Positions 21,751 through 34,653 of a DNA stretch of 64,000 nt are shown here, piece by piece. Where the stretch lies: assembly GCF_001667275.1 (NCBI RefSeq), contig NZ_LZHV01000048.1, positions 44,248-108,247 of the forward strand, read 5' to 3'. Position 1 is the first letter of the stretch; each line of letters begins with the position of its first letter. A program made the translations under genes and the position numbers. Under the pieces are notes generated by a model that saw only the letters and a program-made list of their open reading frames with translations, searched no databases and had not been told where the DNA came from. This DNA is from Mycobacterium sp. ACS4054 (GTDB lineage Bacteria > Actinomycetota > Actinomycetes > Mycobacteriales > Mycobacteriaceae).

Positions 21751-23301
21751 ATGACCACTCCGACGCACACCCCGCCCTCCGGCTCGCCGGTAGCGAAACC
21801 AGCTGGGGGCGGCCGCTTTTCGCGGTTGCGCGCGTTCGCGGTCTCCGAGGACGCCCGCCCCGCGAAGCTGGGCATGCTCGGCGCGGCGCTGATCACCGTG
21901 GGCGGCCTGGGCGCGGGCAGCACCCGCCAACACGACCCGCTGCTGGAATCAATGCACATGTCCTGGCTGCGTTTCGGCCACGGCCTGGTGTTGTCGTCCG
22001 TGGTGTTGTGGACCGGCGTGGGCCTGATGCTGATCGCGTGGCTGGGCCTGGGCCGGCGCGTGCTGGCCGGCGAAGTGACCGAGTTCATGATGAAGGCCAC
22101 CACCGGCTTCTGGCTGGTGCCGTTGCTGGTGTCGGTGCCCGTCTTCAGCCGGGACACCTACTCGTACCTGGCCCAGGGCGCGCTGCTGCGCGACGGCCTG
22201 GATCCGTACGCCGTCGGACCGGTCGCCAACCCGAACAGCTTGCTGGACAACGTGAGTCCCATCTGGACGATCACCACTGCCCCCTACGGCCCGGCGTTCA
22301 TTCTGGTGGCGAAGCTGGTCACCATGGCCGTCGGCAACAACGTGGTGGCCGGAACGGCGCTGCTGCGGCTGTGCATGCTGCCGGGGCTGGCCCTGCTGAT
22401 CTGGGCCGCCCCCCGCCTGGCCCGCCACCTGGGCAACGACGGCTCGACGGCCCTGTGGATCTGCGTGCTCAACCCGCTGGTGCTCATCCACCTGATGGGC
22501 GGGGTGCACAACGAGATGCTCATGGTGGGACTGATGGCCGCCGGCATCGCGCTGAGTTTCGCCGGGCGCCACGTCTTGGGCACGACGCTGATCACCGTGG
22601 CGATCGCGGTCAAGGCCACGGCCGGGATCGCCCTGCCGTTCATGGCGTGGGTGTGGATGCGGCACCTGCGCGACCGTCGCGGTTACCGGTCGGCCACGGC
22701 GTTCGTGGCCGCCGCGGCCATGTCGCTGCTGATCTTCGTCGTCGTGTTCGGCATCCTCGACGCCGTGGCCGGCGTCGGGCTGGGTTGGCTGACGGCGCTG
22801 GCCGGTTCGGTGAAGATCATCAACTGGCTGACGGTGCCGACCGCGGCCGCCAACATAATCCACGCCGTGTTCAGCGGGTTCCTCCCGGTGCACTTCTACC
22901 CGATGCTGCGGATCGCCCGCCTCGTCGGGATCGCCGTCATCGCCATGGCGCTGCCGCTGTTGTGGTGGCGGTTCCGGCGCGACGATCGGGAGGCACTGAG
23001 CGGCATCGCGGTCTCGATGCTCGTCGTGGTGCTTTTCGTCCCCGCGGCCCTGCCGTGGTACTACTCCTGGCCGCTGGCGGTGGTCGCCCCGCTGGCGCAG
23101 TCCCGCCGGGCGATCGCGATCATCGCCGGCCTGTCCACGTGGGTGATGGTGATCTTCAAACCCGATGGCTCACACGGGATGTACTCGTGGCTGCACTTCT
23201 TGCTGGCCACCGCCTGCGCGCTGATCGCCTGGTACAGCCTGCACCGCGCCCCCGACCGGCGGGCCGGCCAAGCCGAGGAAGCCGCGCTCGCCGCTCAGTA
23301 A
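21751..23301 (+). CDS. mptA: Alpha-(1,6)-mannosyltransferase MptA
   Basis: MptA is a GT-C, polyprenyl-phosphomannose-dependent enzyme that elongates the mannan core of lipomannan on the outer face of the membrane. The 516-residue protein has a ~40-residue cytoplasmic start and about 12 membrane segments. The first long periplasmic loop contains the conserved Asp in FSRDTYSYLAQG (about 130-142). ATG at 21751 is five bases after the idsA2 stop. Its TAA overlaps the convergent Rv2175c-like gene by seven bases. Confidence 0.92.
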   Translation: MTTPTHTPPSGSPVAKPAGGGRFSRLRAFAVSEDARPAKLGMLGAALITVGGLGAGSTRQHDPLLESMHMSWLRFGHGLVLSSVVLWTGVGLMLIAWLGLGRRVLAGEVTEFMMKATTGFWLVPLLVSVPVFSRDTYSYLAQGALLRDGLDPYAVGPVANPNSLLDNVSPIWTITTAPYGPAFILVAKLVTMAVGNNVVAGTALLRLCMLPGLALLIWAAPRLARHLGNDGSTALWICVLNPLVLIHLMGGVHNEMLMVGLMAAGIALSFAGRHVLGTTLITVAIAVKATAGIALPFMAWVWMRHLRDRRGYRSATAFVAAAAMSLLIFVVVFGILDAVAGVGLGWLTALAGSVKIINWLTVPTAAANIIHAVFSGFLPVHFYPMLRIARLVGIAVIAMALPLLWWRFRRDDREALSGIAVSMLVVVLFVPAALPWYYSWPLAVVAPLAQSRRAIAIIAGLSTWVMVIFKPDGSHGMYSWLHFLLATACALIAWYSLHRAPDRRAGQAEEAALAAQ

Positions 23302-23699
23302 GCCATGGCCTGCGCCCGGCGCACGACCTCCCGCGCCTGATGCGCGTGCAGGGCGTCGACGGGGCGGGCGTTGCTGATGGCATCCCGGCTGCCGTCGTGG
23401 GTGATCGTCAGCGACGGGTCGGGGGTGAACAGCCACCGCACGATCTCCGTGTCGTGGTAGCCGCCGTCGTGCAGGATGGTCAGCAGCCCCGGCAGGCTCT
23501 TGACCACCTCACCGGACTTGGTGAAGAACACCTGCGGCACCACCACGCCGCCGTCGCGTTTCACCGCGACCAGGTGGCCTTCCCGGAGTTGCTGCTGCAC
23601 CTTGCTGACCGAAATCCGGAGCAATTCGGCGACCCGCGGCAGGTCGTAGGTCGGCTCGTCGGGGTCCAATACATCGTCGCCGGCAGGAACACTGCTCAC
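23295..23699 (-). CDS. Winged-helix-type DNA-binding protein, PknL-paired (Rv2175c-like)
   Basis: The 134-residue protein has an N-terminal helix-turn-helix (YDLPRVAELLRISVSKVQQQ, about 17-36) and a conserved C-terminal half ending VRRAQAMAY. The H37Rv counterpart binds DNA and is phosphorylated by PknL, encoded by the divergent neighbour. I place the start at GTG 23697-23699 because TACACT lies six bases upstream. A longer reading from ATG 23738 would run through that promoter. The pairing with pknL suggests kinase-controlled DNA binding. Confidence 0.9.
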   Translation of the reverse strand: MSSVPAGDDVLDPDEPTYDLPRVAELLRISVSKVQQQLREGHLVAVKRDGGVVVPQVFFTKSGEVVKSLPGLLTILHDGGYHDTEIVRWLFTPDPSLTITHDGSRDAISNARPVDALHAHQAREVVRRAQAMAY

Positions 23700-23705
23700 G
23701 GCGCA

Positions 23706-23711
23706 AGTGTA
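23706..23711 (-). promoter_or_regulatory. -10 element of the Rv2175c-like gene (leaderless)
   Basis: TACACT on the minus strand, six bases before the GTG. It faces away from the pknL -10, which lies 56 bases to the right. Confidence 0.6.
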
Positions 23712-23767
23712 GGCCCTGCCACCGCCCTGTGAAGGCATGTTTTTCCGCCCAATTGCACCGTCACACC

Positions 23768-23773
23768 TACGAT
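23768..23773 (+). promoter_or_regulatory. -10 element of pknL (leaderless)
   Basis: TACGAT six bases before the pknL GTG at 23780. Confidence 0.55.
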
Positions 23774-23779
23774 GGCCCC

Positions 23780-26968
<3,189 letters not shown>

Positions 26969-26975
26969 CGGAGCA

Positions 26976-26981
26976 AGCCTA
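26976..26981 (-). promoter_or_regulatory. -10 element of the exoribonuclease gene (leaderless)
   Basis: TAGGCT on the minus strand, seven bases before the GTG at 26968. Confidence 0.5.
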
Positions 26982-27051
26982 CGGCCGGCGACGGCGAGCG
27001 CGGGAACCGCGCGAGTGTGGGGGCACCCCATCGATACGGCCGGCGAGCCGG

Positions 27052-27936
27052 CTATCTGCCGATCAGGATCGGCTCGGTGGGCGGCGGGGCCGCGTGGACG
27101 TCGTGGTCGAGCTGGGCGTCGACCGCGCGTTCGTCGGGCAGGCTCGGGGTGCCCGCGATCGCACACTGGACCCACAACTTGGCCCGAACGACCGGGCGAC
27201 GCAGCCGGCGTTCCCGCTGCAGCGCGCGCCGCATCTTGTCGGGCTGGACGGTATAGCGCCAGCGGGCCCAGGGCGCGTGCGGGCGCGACAACCGGATGGC
27301 GCCGATGACCAGCAGGACGACGATGAACATGCCGAGCAAACCGGTCCACACCTTGCCCTTGAGCACCACCACCACGGCCATCGGCAGCGTCAACACCAAG
27401 GCGCCGGCCACCGCGGCCCGCAGGGGCCACGAGGCGGCGCCCTCCCAGATCGGCAGGAAGAACATCAGCGGGTGCAGGCCCATGATCAGCAGACCGGCCA
27501 CGCCCACCGCCGCGAACACCGCGTCCACCGAGGTGCGCCCATCCTCGGACCAGTAGACGTCCGACAGGTGCAGGATCAGCGCGTACTCGTCGAGCACCAG
27601 GGCGGCCCCGATCCCGAAAAAGATTGCGGCCAAGGTGAAGTCGGGCTCTTGCCCGTCGATGGACAGCGTGACCAGCGTCAGGCCCGACAGCAACACCAAC
27701 ACCACCCCGAACGTCACGTGGTGGATGTGGATCCCACCGACGTGCACGTTGCGCGGGTGCCACCATCGGGCGGGGCGTCCGGCGTCGGCGCGGTGGCGGA
27801 TGAAGCGCACGAACGATCGGGTGACGAAGAACGTCAGGATGAACGCCACCAGGCAACACAGCAGGGGCAGCCGGCCGGCCTCGATGATGTCGTGCGCGAA
27901 CCAGCGGGTCACCCGCAGCACGAACCAGTGGAGCAC
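27052..27936 (-). CDS. Conserved integral membrane protein (Rv2180c-like)
   Basis: The 294-residue polytopic protein has about seven membrane segments between residues 20 and 225. Conserved polar features are RNVHVGGIHIHHVTFG (about 62-77), with three histidines in what could be a metal or heme site, and GIGAALVLDEYALILH with Asp-Glu in a membrane segment. The C-terminal ~65 residues are cytoplasmic and basic. Function unknown; position beside mannosyltransferase genes suggests envelope metabolism, as inference. GTG start at 27934-27936. Confidence 0.85.
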   Translation of the reverse strand: MLHWFVLRVTRWFAHDIIEAGRLPLLCCLVAFILTFFVTRSFVRFIRHRADAGRPARWWHPRNVHVGGIHIHHVTFGVVLVLLSGLTLVTLSIDGQEPDFTLAAIFFGIGAALVLDEYALILHLSDVYWSEDGRTSVDAVFAAVGVAGLLIMGLHPLMFFLPIWEGAASWPLRAAVAGALVLTLPMAVVVVLKGKVWTGLLGMFIVVLLVIGAIRLSRPHAPWARWRYTVQPDKMRRALQRERRLRRPVVRAKLWVQCAIAGTPSLPDERAVDAQLDHDVHAAPPPTEPILIGR

Positions 27937-28010
27937 TCTTGAAACCTACGCCTGTGAGCGCCGACGCCGCGGGAGCCGCGCTGTGCCACATGCCACGCCC
28001 GCCCACCGAT

Positions 28011-28016
28011 TACGCT
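28011..28016 (+). promoter_or_regulatory. -10 element of the GT87 mannosyltransferase gene
   Basis: TACGCT ten bases before ATG 28027, implying a leader of only a few bases. Confidence 0.45.
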
Positions 28017-28026
28017 GTTGTGCGAC

Positions 28027-29322
28027 ATGAGTAGATTGCGGGCGCCCGACCAGGGCTTACCAAGCAGACGTGGCCCCGGTCAGGTGCTGTTGTGGTGCGG
28101 ACTTTGGCTGCTGGCGGCGGCGGGGCTGGGCTACGTGGGTTGGCAACTGTTCGGGCACATCCCCTACCGCATCGACATCGACGTGTACCAAATGGGCGCG
28201 CAAGCCTGGATGCACGGGCATTCGCTGTACCACGGCGAGGTGCTGTTCCACACGCCGATCGGCCTTGACCTGCCGTTCACCTACCCCCCGCTCGCGGCGA
28301 TCGTGTTCTGCCCGTTCGCCTGGCTGCACATGCCGGCCGCCAGCGTCGCGATCACCGCGCTGACCTTGGTGCTGCTGGTGGTGTCGACGGTGATCGTGCT
28401 TACCCGCCTGGATGTCTGGGCCACCTCGTCGGCGTTGCCGGGCCCGGCCTGGCCGCGCCGCTGGTGGCTGGCCATCGTCATCACCGTCGGGGCGACGCTG
28501 TGGCTGGAACCCATCACCTCCAACTTCGCCTTCGGCCAGATCAACGTCGTGCTGATGACCCTGGTGATCGCGGACTGCATGCCCCGTCGCACGCCGTGGC
28601 CGCGCGGCCTGCTGCTGGGGCTGGGCATCGCGCTCAAACTGACGCCGGCGGTCTTTCTGCTCTACTTCCTGCTGCGCCGCGACAACCGTGCGGCGCTGAC
28701 GGCGGTGCTGTCCTTCGTGGCGGCGACGACGGTCGGTTTCGTTCTGGCGTGGAGCGATTCATGGGAGTACTGGACGCACACCCTGCAACACACCGACCGG
28801 ATCGGCGAGGCGGCGTTGAACACCGATCAGAACATCGCCGGGGCGCTGGCCCGGATCGCCCTGGGTGAGCAGCCGCGCTTCCTGCTGTGGGTGGCGGCCT
28901 GCCTGCTGGTGCTGGCGCTGACCGTATGGGCGATGCGCAGGGTGCTGCGGGCCGACGAGCCCGCGCTGGCGGTCGTGTGCGTCGCGCTCTTCGGCCTGGT
29001 GGTCTCGCCCGTCTCGTGGTCGCACCACTGGGTGTGGGGGTTGCCGACGGTCGTGGTGCTCGCCGTGCTGGCCTGGCGGCGCCGCAACGTGGCGCTGGCC
29101 GTAGTCGGCCTCGCCGGTGTCGCGCTGATGCGGTGGTCGCCGATCGACCTGCTGCCCAAGCACCACGAGGCGACCGCGGCCTGGTGGCGCCAGCTGGCCG
29201 GGATGTCCTACGTGTGGTGGGCGCTGGCGGTCCTGGTCGTGGCCGGGCTGACGGTCACCGCCCGCACGCCGTCACGGGATACGGCACCGCAGCAATTGAC
29301 GCCGGTGACAGCCGCCGGCTAA
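28027..29322 (+). CDS. Alpha-(1,2)-mannosyltransferase, GT87 family (Rv2181/MptC-like)
   Basis: The 431-residue polyprenyl-phosphomannose-dependent enzyme adds single alpha-1,2 mannose branches and caps to lipomannan and lipoarabinomannan. The conserved Asp pair lies in the first periplasmic loop ([14 protein letters not shown], about 48-61), and [11 protein letters not shown] follows. About ten membrane segments are predicted from hydrophobicity. ATG at 28027 follows a -10 closely; an in-frame TTG at 28018 is less likely. It is convergent with the acyltransferase gene, nine bases apart. Confidence 0.9.
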   Translation: MSRLRAPDQGLPSRRGPGQVLLWCGLWLLAAAGLGYVGWQLFGHIPYRIDIDVYQMGAQAWMHGHSLYHGEVLFHTPIGLDLPFTYPPLAAIVFCPFAWLHMPAASVAITALTLVLLVVSTVIVLTRLDVWATSSALPGPAWPRRWWLAIVITVGATLWLEPITSNFAFGQINVVLMTLVIADCMPRRTPWPRGLLLGLGIALKLTPAVFLLYFLLRRDNRAALTAVLSFVAATTVGFVLAWSDSWEYWTHTLQHTDRIGEAALNTDQNIAGALARIALGEQPRFLLWVAACLLVLALTVWAMRRVLRADEPALAVVCVALFGLVVSPVSWSHHWVWGLPTVVVLAVLAWRRRNVALAVVGLAGVALMRWSPIDLLPKHHEATAAWWRQLAGMSYVWWALAVLVVAGLTVTARTPSRDTAPQQLTPVTAAG

Positions 29323-29331
29323 CCGAGCCGC

Positions 29332-30060
29332 CTAGCCGGCGGCGGTTTCCGGGATCCGCTCGGCCTGGCTGGACGATCCGTCACCGTTGCGGCTTTCCTT
29401 GAGGCTGGCGGCGTAGATGTCCACGTACTCCTGGCCGGACAGCCCCATCAGCTCGTAGATCACCTCGTCGATGACGGCCCGCTCGATGAATCGGTTGCCG
29501 GCCAGCCCCTCGAAACGGGAGAAGTCCATCGGCTTGCCGAAGCGCACGGTCACCCGCCCGAAGCGCAGCATGTTCGTGCCGGGCGGGTTGACGACGTTGG
29601 TGCCGATCATCGCGACCGGGATCACGGGCACCCCGGTGTGCAGGGCCAGCCGCGCCAGGCCGGTCTTGCCCTTGTACAGCCGGCCGTCGGGCGAGCGGGT
29701 GCCCTCGGGGTACATCCCCAGCAGCTTGCCCTGGGACAGCAGCCGTTCGGCGGTGGTCAGCGCGGCCTGCGCGCTGTCGGCGTCGGTCCGGTCGATCGGC
29801 ACCTGGCCCACGGCGGTGAAAAACCAGCGCTGAAACCAACCCTTCAGGCCGGTTCCGGTGAAGTATTCGGCCTTCGCCAGGAAGGTGATCCGCCGACGCA
29901 CCACCAAGGGCAGATAGAAACTGTCCATCACCGCCAGGTGATTGCTGGCCAGGATCGCCGGACCGGAGCTCGGAATGTGTTCCAGCCCTTCAACTTTTGG
30001 GCGGCCGAGCAAGGCCAGCAACGGGCCGAGGAGCACGTACTTGAATAGCCAGTACCACAT
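29332..30060 (-). CDS. PlsC-like 1-acyl-glycerol-3-phosphate acyltransferase (Rv2182c-like)
   Basis: The 242-residue lysophospholipid acyltransferase, expected to make phosphatidic acid at the membrane, has the catalytic NHLAVMDS (NHx4D, about 40-47) and the phosphate-binding PEGTRSPDG (about 116-124). A hydrophobic N-terminal stretch probably anchors it. ATG at 30058-30060 is preceded by GAGGGAGGG. It lies directly downstream of the Rv2183c-like gene on the same strand. Confidence 0.9.
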   Translation of the reverse strand: MWYWLFKYVLLGPLLALLGRPKVEGLEHIPSSGPAILASNHLAVMDSFYLPLVVRRRITFLAKAEYFTGTGLKGWFQRWFFTAVGQVPIDRTDADSAQAALTTAERLLSQGKLLGMYPEGTRSPDGRLYKGKTGLARLALHTGVPVIPVAMIGTNVVNPPGTNMLRFGRVTVRFGKPMDFSRFEGLAGNRFIERAVIDEVIYELMGLSGQEYVDIYAASLKESRNGDGSSSQAERIPETAAG

Positions 30061-30136
30061 GGCCCTCCCTCTCGCCCGCCGTTCTGCGCCAACTGTACCC
30101 ATCGCTTGCGCACGGGACCACCTTCGGCGCAGGCGG

Positions 30137-30517
30137 TTACTCCTCGACGGTGACCGGGATCGGCTGGTAGCGGGTCCGGGTGGCGGCGTCCGGGGTCTGT
30201 GTTTCGGTGACGCCGTCGCCGGGCGGCCCGTCCGGCGGCGGGGGCGCCGCGCCGTTGACGTCGTCGAGCATGGCGCGTACCACCTCGAGCAGGGCGATGC
30301 TGTGGTCGGCGATCACGGTGATCAAGGGGTGCTGGTCGCCGGTCGCCAGCGCGGCCAGCGCGCACACCGGGCACCACACCTGCTGACACTTGCCCGTCCC
30401 GACGCCCCGGCCCGCCGTCAGCGCGGCCGCCGTCCGCATCGCCGGATCGATTCCGTCCAGGATCGCCTGGGCGAGCCTGCGCAGCTCCGGACCGATCTCG
30501 GAATGACCCTCACTCAC
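30137..30517 (-). CDS. Conserved hypothetical protein with CxxVWCPVC motif (Rv2183c-like)
   Basis: The 126-residue protein of unknown function contains a short cysteine cluster CQQVWCPVCAL (about 44-54) that could bind zinc or an Fe-S cluster. A helical middle region and a Pro-rich acidic tail follow. The start is GTG at 30515-30517, overlapping the upstream ATPase gene as GTGA, so the two are translationally coupled. This suggests it works with the ArsA-like ATPase. Confidence 0.82.
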   Translation of the reverse strand: MSEGHSEIGPELRRLAQAILDGIDPAMRTAAALTAGRGVGTGKCQQVWCPVCALAALATGDQHPLITVIADHSIALLEVVRAMLDDVNGAAPPPPDGPPGDGVTETQTPDAATRTRYQPIPVTVEE

Positions 30518-31782
30518 TTAGGCCACACCTCCGGGTCTGGTCGAAATCGGACTGTCAGCTCGCCGCCCCGCAGGTGTGCGTCCAGCACCGTGCACCGCCG
30601 GAGCACAGATGCCAGCCGAACCCTGCGCCGCAATCCGCCCGCGCTGATGATGAGGTCGTCATCGACGCGACCCAGCGTCAGCCCAGACGGATCGAGTTGC
30701 GGCAACGCTAGCCGCATTCGGTAGACGGAACCAAGTCCCGTTCCGGATTCCAGGTCCACCGTCGGCCGCAGCGGTCCCGGCGGCGCGGTCCCGCCGCGCC
30801 GGCGCGCGCTGTCGAGCAACGCGCCCAGCGCCTTCGCGCCGATCGGCTCGCCGGACAGGTGCGGAGTCATCACCAGGGCCACCTCACCAATGGTGGCGTC
30901 GAGCTCGTCGAGAACACCACGTTGTTCGGAAATGCGTTCGGCGTACCAGTAAAACGCGGGGTGATCGGGCAGGTTGCGGTATTCGTAAGAATCGTCTTCG
31001 GTCAGAACCTGATTGACGATCAGCTCCTCGACGCGCACGCCCATCAACGCCAGCGAACCCAGCGTCCGGGCCGCCTCGGCCGCGACCACCCGCTCCGGGG
31101 TCAACACCAAATGCGCGCTGACCAATTCGCCGTCGGTCAGCAGGGCGCCCAGCCCCTCGACGCTGGCGCTGATGCGTTCGAGCAGTTCCACCACCGCCGC
31201 CGACCGGGCGTCGTCGGCGCCGATGGACAGCCGCCGATGCCGCGGCCACGCCCGCTCGACGTAGAGCCCGAAGGTGGCGGGCAGGGTCAACATGCGCAGC
31301 GCGTCGGCGGTCGAGGCGCAGTCCACGACGACGCGATCCCAGCGCCCGGAGACGGCCAGCTCACCGACCGCGTGCAGGCCGAGCACTTCCTGAACGCCCG
31401 GTAGTGCCGAAAGTTCTTCCGGCGCAATGGTACTCAGTTCGGATTCGGGGAACCGCCGATCCAGGGTGTCGACCACGTCGCGCCAGCGAGACTCGAGCAG
31501 GGCCAAGGTGTCCAGCGCCAGCGCGTCGAGGAAGCCCCCGCCGGCCTGTTCGTCATCGGCAAGCACCCGAACCAGTTCGCCCTGGCTCGGCGGAACGGGG
31601 ACGCCGAACACGTCGCCGAGTGAGTGCGCCTGGTCGGTGGACACCACCAGCACCCGCTGGCCGGCGCTCGCGGCACTGACCGCGGTGGCGCACGCCAGCG
31701 TGGATTTTCCTACCCCGCCCTTGCCAACGAATAGACTGATCCGGGCCGGGGTGGACGCCCGCGATTCGTTGGACTCACTCAG
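30514..31782 (-). CDS. ArsA/GET3-like anion-transporting ATPase homologue (Rv2184c-like)
   Basis: The 422-residue P-loop ATPase of the ArsA/MinD superfamily has the deviant Walker A FVGKGGVGKST near residue 18-28, VVSTDQAHSLGD (switch I) and DCASTADALRML (about 160-171). The C-terminal ~80 residues form a small beta domain as in other actinobacterial members. No ATG, GTG or TTG exists between the upstream gene's stop and the P-loop. The best start is CTG at 31780-31782, overlapping the previous stop as CTGA. Function is unknown; insertion of membrane proteins or lipids is a guess by homology. Confidence 0.87.
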   Translation of the reverse strand: MSESNESRASTPARISLFVGKGGVGKSTLACATAVSAASAGQRVLVVSTDQAHSLGDVFGVPVPPSQGELVRVLADDEQAGGGFLDALALDTLALLESRWRDVVDTLDRRFPESELSTIAPEELSALPGVQEVLGLHAVGELAVSGRWDRVVVDCASTADALRMLTLPATFGLYVERAWPRHRRLSIGADDARSAAVVELLERISASVEGLGALLTDGELVSAHLVLTPERVVAAEAARTLGSLALMGVRVEELIVNQVLTEDDSYEYRNLPDHPAFYWYAERISEQRGVLDELDATIGEVALVMTPHLSGEPIGAKALGALLDSARRRGGTAPPGPLRPTVDLESGTGLGSVYRMRLALPQLDPSGLTLGRVDDDLIISAGGLRRRVRLASVLRRCTVLDAHLRGGELTVRFRPDPEVWPK

Positions 31783-32213
31783 CCCTCGACTCGTTTCTTC
31801 AGATCCTTCAACGCGGTGTCGGTCAGCCGGCGCTCGGCCTTGCGTTTGAGCAATCCGATCATGGGGACGGCGAGGTCGACCGAGAGCTCGTAGGTGACCT
31901 CGGTGCCAGATCCCTTGGGCGCCAACCGATATGTGCCCTCCAGGGAACGCAGCAACGAGCTGGAGACCAGCGTCCAACTGACCGACTGCCGGTCCTTTGG
32001 CCACTGGTAGGACATGACCAACGTGTCCTTGAGCACCGCGGCGTCCAGCACCACCCGCGCGACCTTGGGGTAGCCGTCGGCGTCCGTCTCCTGGACCTCG
32101 GCCTCCCGGTATTCGGAGATCCACTGCGGGTAGGAATCGATATCCGCGATCACGTCCATCACCGTGCCCGGGTCGGCCTCGATGTAGATGGTCTGCGACG
32201 TCTTCTCCGCCAC
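31779..32213 (-). CDS. SRPBCC/polyketide cyclase-like protein (Rv2185c, TB16.3-like)
   Basis: The 144-residue START-like (SRPBCC) fold protein begins VAEKTSQTIYIEADP, with DIDSYPQWISEYREAEV as the family's first helix-strand region and the C-terminal helix LKRKAERRLTDTALKDLKKR. Such proteins bind hydrophobic ligands; the ligand is unknown. GTG at 32211-32213 has GAGAGAGGG upstream. It overlaps the downstream ATPase by four bases (CTGA). Confidence 0.88.
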   Translation of the reverse strand: MAEKTSQTIYIEADPGTVMDVIADIDSYPQWISEYREAEVQETDADGYPKVARVVLDAAVLKDTLVMSYQWPKDRQSVSWTLVSSSLLRSLEGTYRLAPKGSGTEVTYELSVDLAVPMIGLLKRKAERRLTDTALKDLKKRVEG

Positions 32214-32330
32214 CTGGTGTTGCCCTCTCTCCTGCAAGCGGTCGACGCCGCCGGCGGGGAAACTACCGTGCGGGTCTACCCCCCGGGCCTCCGGTCCGAA
32301 ACGGTACTCTCCCCTGCAAACCTGACCCGG

Positions 32331-32720
32331 CTAAACTACCGGAGAAACTCCGACCGGGCGGAGGCGTTCCAGCGTCGTCTTCACCTCGAAGGCCATTTTC
32401 TTTCCCGCCACCCGACGGCGGTGTGTCATTTTCGCCAGATTGAGCTTCGCCAGCTGCCAGGCCGCCACCCCGGTGGGTTCGGCGTGCAGGAAATAGTGCA
32501 GCACCACCCCGTCCAGCGACGGTTCCAGCCAGATCTCCATGGTGCCGGTCAACGCGCCGGTGACCGCCCAACGGATGCCCTTGTCGGCGCGGTCCTCGAC
32601 GACCTGCAGGCGCAGGTCCGGCCACCAGCGACGCCAGCTGGACTGATCGGAGACGGCGGCGCCGACCCGCGCGCCGTCGGCGGCGATGAACGTCTCGTCG
32701 GCGATCTGGATGCTGTTCAC
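32331..32720 (-). CDS. SRPBCC-like conserved protein (Rv2186c-like)
   Basis: The 129-residue protein resembles the preceding SRPBCC gene in fold: [16 protein letters not shown] near the start, GTMEIWLEP and a C-terminal basic helix [16 protein letters not shown]. It probably forms a paralogous pair with the gene at 31779-32213. The start is GTG at 32718-32720 (a second GTG precedes it directly). A 117-base gap without recognisable signals separates it from the next gene. Divergent from fadD15. Confidence 0.84.
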   Translation of the reverse strand: MNSIQIADETFIAADGARVGAAVSDQSSWRRWWPDLRLQVVEDRADKGIRWAVTGALTGTMEIWLEPSLDGVVLHYFLHAEPTGVAAWQLAKLNLAKMTHRRRVAGKKMAFEVKTTLERLRPVGVSPVV

Positions 32721-32850
32721 CACCTCAGCTTCACACACCTCGCCAAAGGCCCGGCAGACTGCCACCGTTCCTGCGTCAATGCGCGGATTAGGCTGGACGA
32801 CATCAAGCCGTCCCCCCGGATACGTCACTAGCCAAACGAGGTCAGTAAGA

Positions 32851-34653
32851 GTGCGTGAGTACAGTGTCCCCGCCCGCTTCTCCGTCGGCGAGCACGACAA
32901 CATCGCGGCCATGGTCTTCGAGCACGAGCAGCAAGACCCCGGCTTCGTCATCTTCCGGCGCCAGGTCGACGGCGTCTGGACCGACGTCACCTGCGCCGAG
33001 GTGGCCCACCAGGTTCGCTCGGCGGCGCTGGGCCTGATCGGGCTCGGGGTGCAGGCCGGTGACCGGGTGTCCATCTTCTCGGCCACCCGCTACGAGTGGG
33101 CGATCATCGACCTCGCGATCCTGTCGGTGGGCGCGGTCACCGTGCCGATCTACGAGACGTCGTCGGCCGAGCAGGTGCGCTGGGTACTGCAGGACTCCGA
33201 GGCGGTGCTGGCGTTCGCCGAAACCGACGCGCACGCCGCGATGGTCACCGAGCTCACCGCCGAGCTGCCGGCGCTGCGCCGCGTGCTGCACATCGACGGC
33301 TCGGGCCCGAAGGCGCTGGACCAGCTCGTCGAGGCCGGCGCGTCGGTCGAGCCCGCCGAGCTGACCGCCCGCCAGGAGGCGCTGCGCGCCGACGACCCGG
33401 CCACGCTCATCTACACCTCGGGGACCACCGGGCGGCCCAAGGGCTGCCAGCTGACCCATTCCAACCTGCTGTACGAGACCCGGGGCGCCAAGGAATGCCT
33501 GCCCACCCTGCTGGATGAGGGGCAGCGGCTGCTGATCTTCCTGCCGCTGGCCCACGTGCTGGCGCGCTCGCTGACGCTCTCGGCGTTCGCCAACAAGGTG
33601 ACGGTCGGGTTCACCAGCGACATCAAGAACCTGCTGCCGATGTTCGCGGTGTTCAAGCCGACGGTGGTGGTCTCGGTGCCGCGGGTGTTCGAGAAGGTCT
33701 ACAACACCGCCGAGCAGAACGCCGTCAACGACGGCAAGGGGCGGATCTTCGCGGCCGCCGTGCAGACCGCCGTCGACTGGAGCCAGGCGCAGGACCGCGG
33801 CCGGCCCGGGCTGGTGCTGCGCGCCAAGCACGCGCTGTTCGACCGGCTGGTCTACCACAAGTTGCGCGCCGCCCTGGGCGGTGAATGCCACGCGTCGGTC
33901 TCGGGCGGGGCCCCGCTGGGGGCGCGGCTGGGCCACTTCTACCGCGGCGTGGGTTTGACGATCCACGAGGGCTACGGCCTGACCGAGACCAGCTCGGCCA
34001 TCACGGTCAACCAGGTCGGCAACGTCAGGATCGGGACGGTCGGAACGCTGTTGCCGGGCAACAGCATGCGCATCGCCGAGGACGGCGAGCTGCTGGTGCG
34101 CGGCGGCGTGGTGTTCAGCGGCTACTGGCGCAACGAGCAGGCCACCAACGACGCGTTCACCGACGGCTGGTTCAAGACCGGCGACCTCGGCGCGCTGGAC
34201 GAGGACGGCTTTCTGAAGATCACCGGCCGCAAGAAGGAGATCATCGTCACCGCCGGCGGCAAGAACGTCGCGCCGGCGGTGCTCGAGGACCAGCTGCGGG
34301 CGCACGCCCTGATCAGCCAGGCCATGGTGGTGGGCGACGCCAAGCCGTTCATCGGCGCCCTGATCACGATCGACCCCGAGGCGTTCGGCGCCTGGAAGGA
34401 ACGCAACCACAAGGCCGCCGACGCGTCGGTGGGCGACCTAGCCACCGACCCCGACCTCGTCGCCGAGGTGGACGCGGCCGTCAAGCACGCCAACCTGGCG
34501 GTGTCGCACGCGGAGTCCATCCGCAAGTTCCGCATCCTGCCGGTCGACTTCACCGAGGACACCGGCGAGCTGACGCCGACGATGAAGGTCAAGCGCAACG
34601 TGGTCGCCGAGAAGTTCGCCGCCGACATCGAGTCGATCTACGAGAAGGAATAG
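32851..34653 (+). CDS. fadD15: Long-chain fatty-acid--CoA ligase FadD15
   Basis: The 600-residue ANL-superfamily acyl-CoA synthetase has the P-loop [11 protein letters not shown] (about 189-199), [19 protein letters not shown] and [17 protein letters not shown], which carry all adenylation and thioesterification motifs, and a C-terminal catalytic lysine region near [12 protein letters not shown] at 32851 starts the conserved [17 protein letters not shown]. Expected to activate long-chain fatty acids for envelope lipid synthesis. Its TAG is immediately followed by the CTA of pimB', with no spacer. Confidence 0.95.
   Translation: MREYSVPARFSVGEHDNIAAMVFEHEQQDPGFVIFRRQVDGVWTDVTCAEVAHQVRSAALGLIGLGVQAGDRVSIFSATRYEWAIIDLAILSVGAVTVPIYETSSAEQVRWVLQDSEAVLAFAETDAHAAMVTELTAELPALRRVLHIDGSGPKALDQLVEAGASVEPAELTARQEALRADDPATLIYTSGTTGRPKGCQLTHSNLLYETRGAKECLPTLLDEGQRLLIFLPLAHVLARSLTLSAFANKVTVGFTSDIKNLLPMFAVFKPTVVVSVPRVFEKVYNTAEQNAVNDGKGRIFAAAVQTAVDWSQAQDRGRPGLVLRAKHALFDRLVYHKLRAALGGECHASVSGGAPLGARLGHFYRGVGLTIHEGYGLTETSSAITVNQVGNVRIGTVGTLLPGNSMRIAEDGELLVRGGVVFSGYWRNEQATNDAFTDGWFKTGDLGALDEDGFLKITGRKKEIIVTAGGKNVAPAVLEDQLRAHALISQAMVVGDAKPFIGALITIDPEAFGAWKERNHKAADASVGDLATDPDLVAEVDAAVKHANLAVSHAESIRKFRILPVDFTEDTGELTPTMKVKRNVVAEKFAADIESIYEKE

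Noticed and set aside
32842..34410. 522-codon minus-strand open frame across fadD15
   Set aside because: Antisense shadow of a clear acyl-CoA synthetase gene; composition rich in His, Arg and Gln and no motif.
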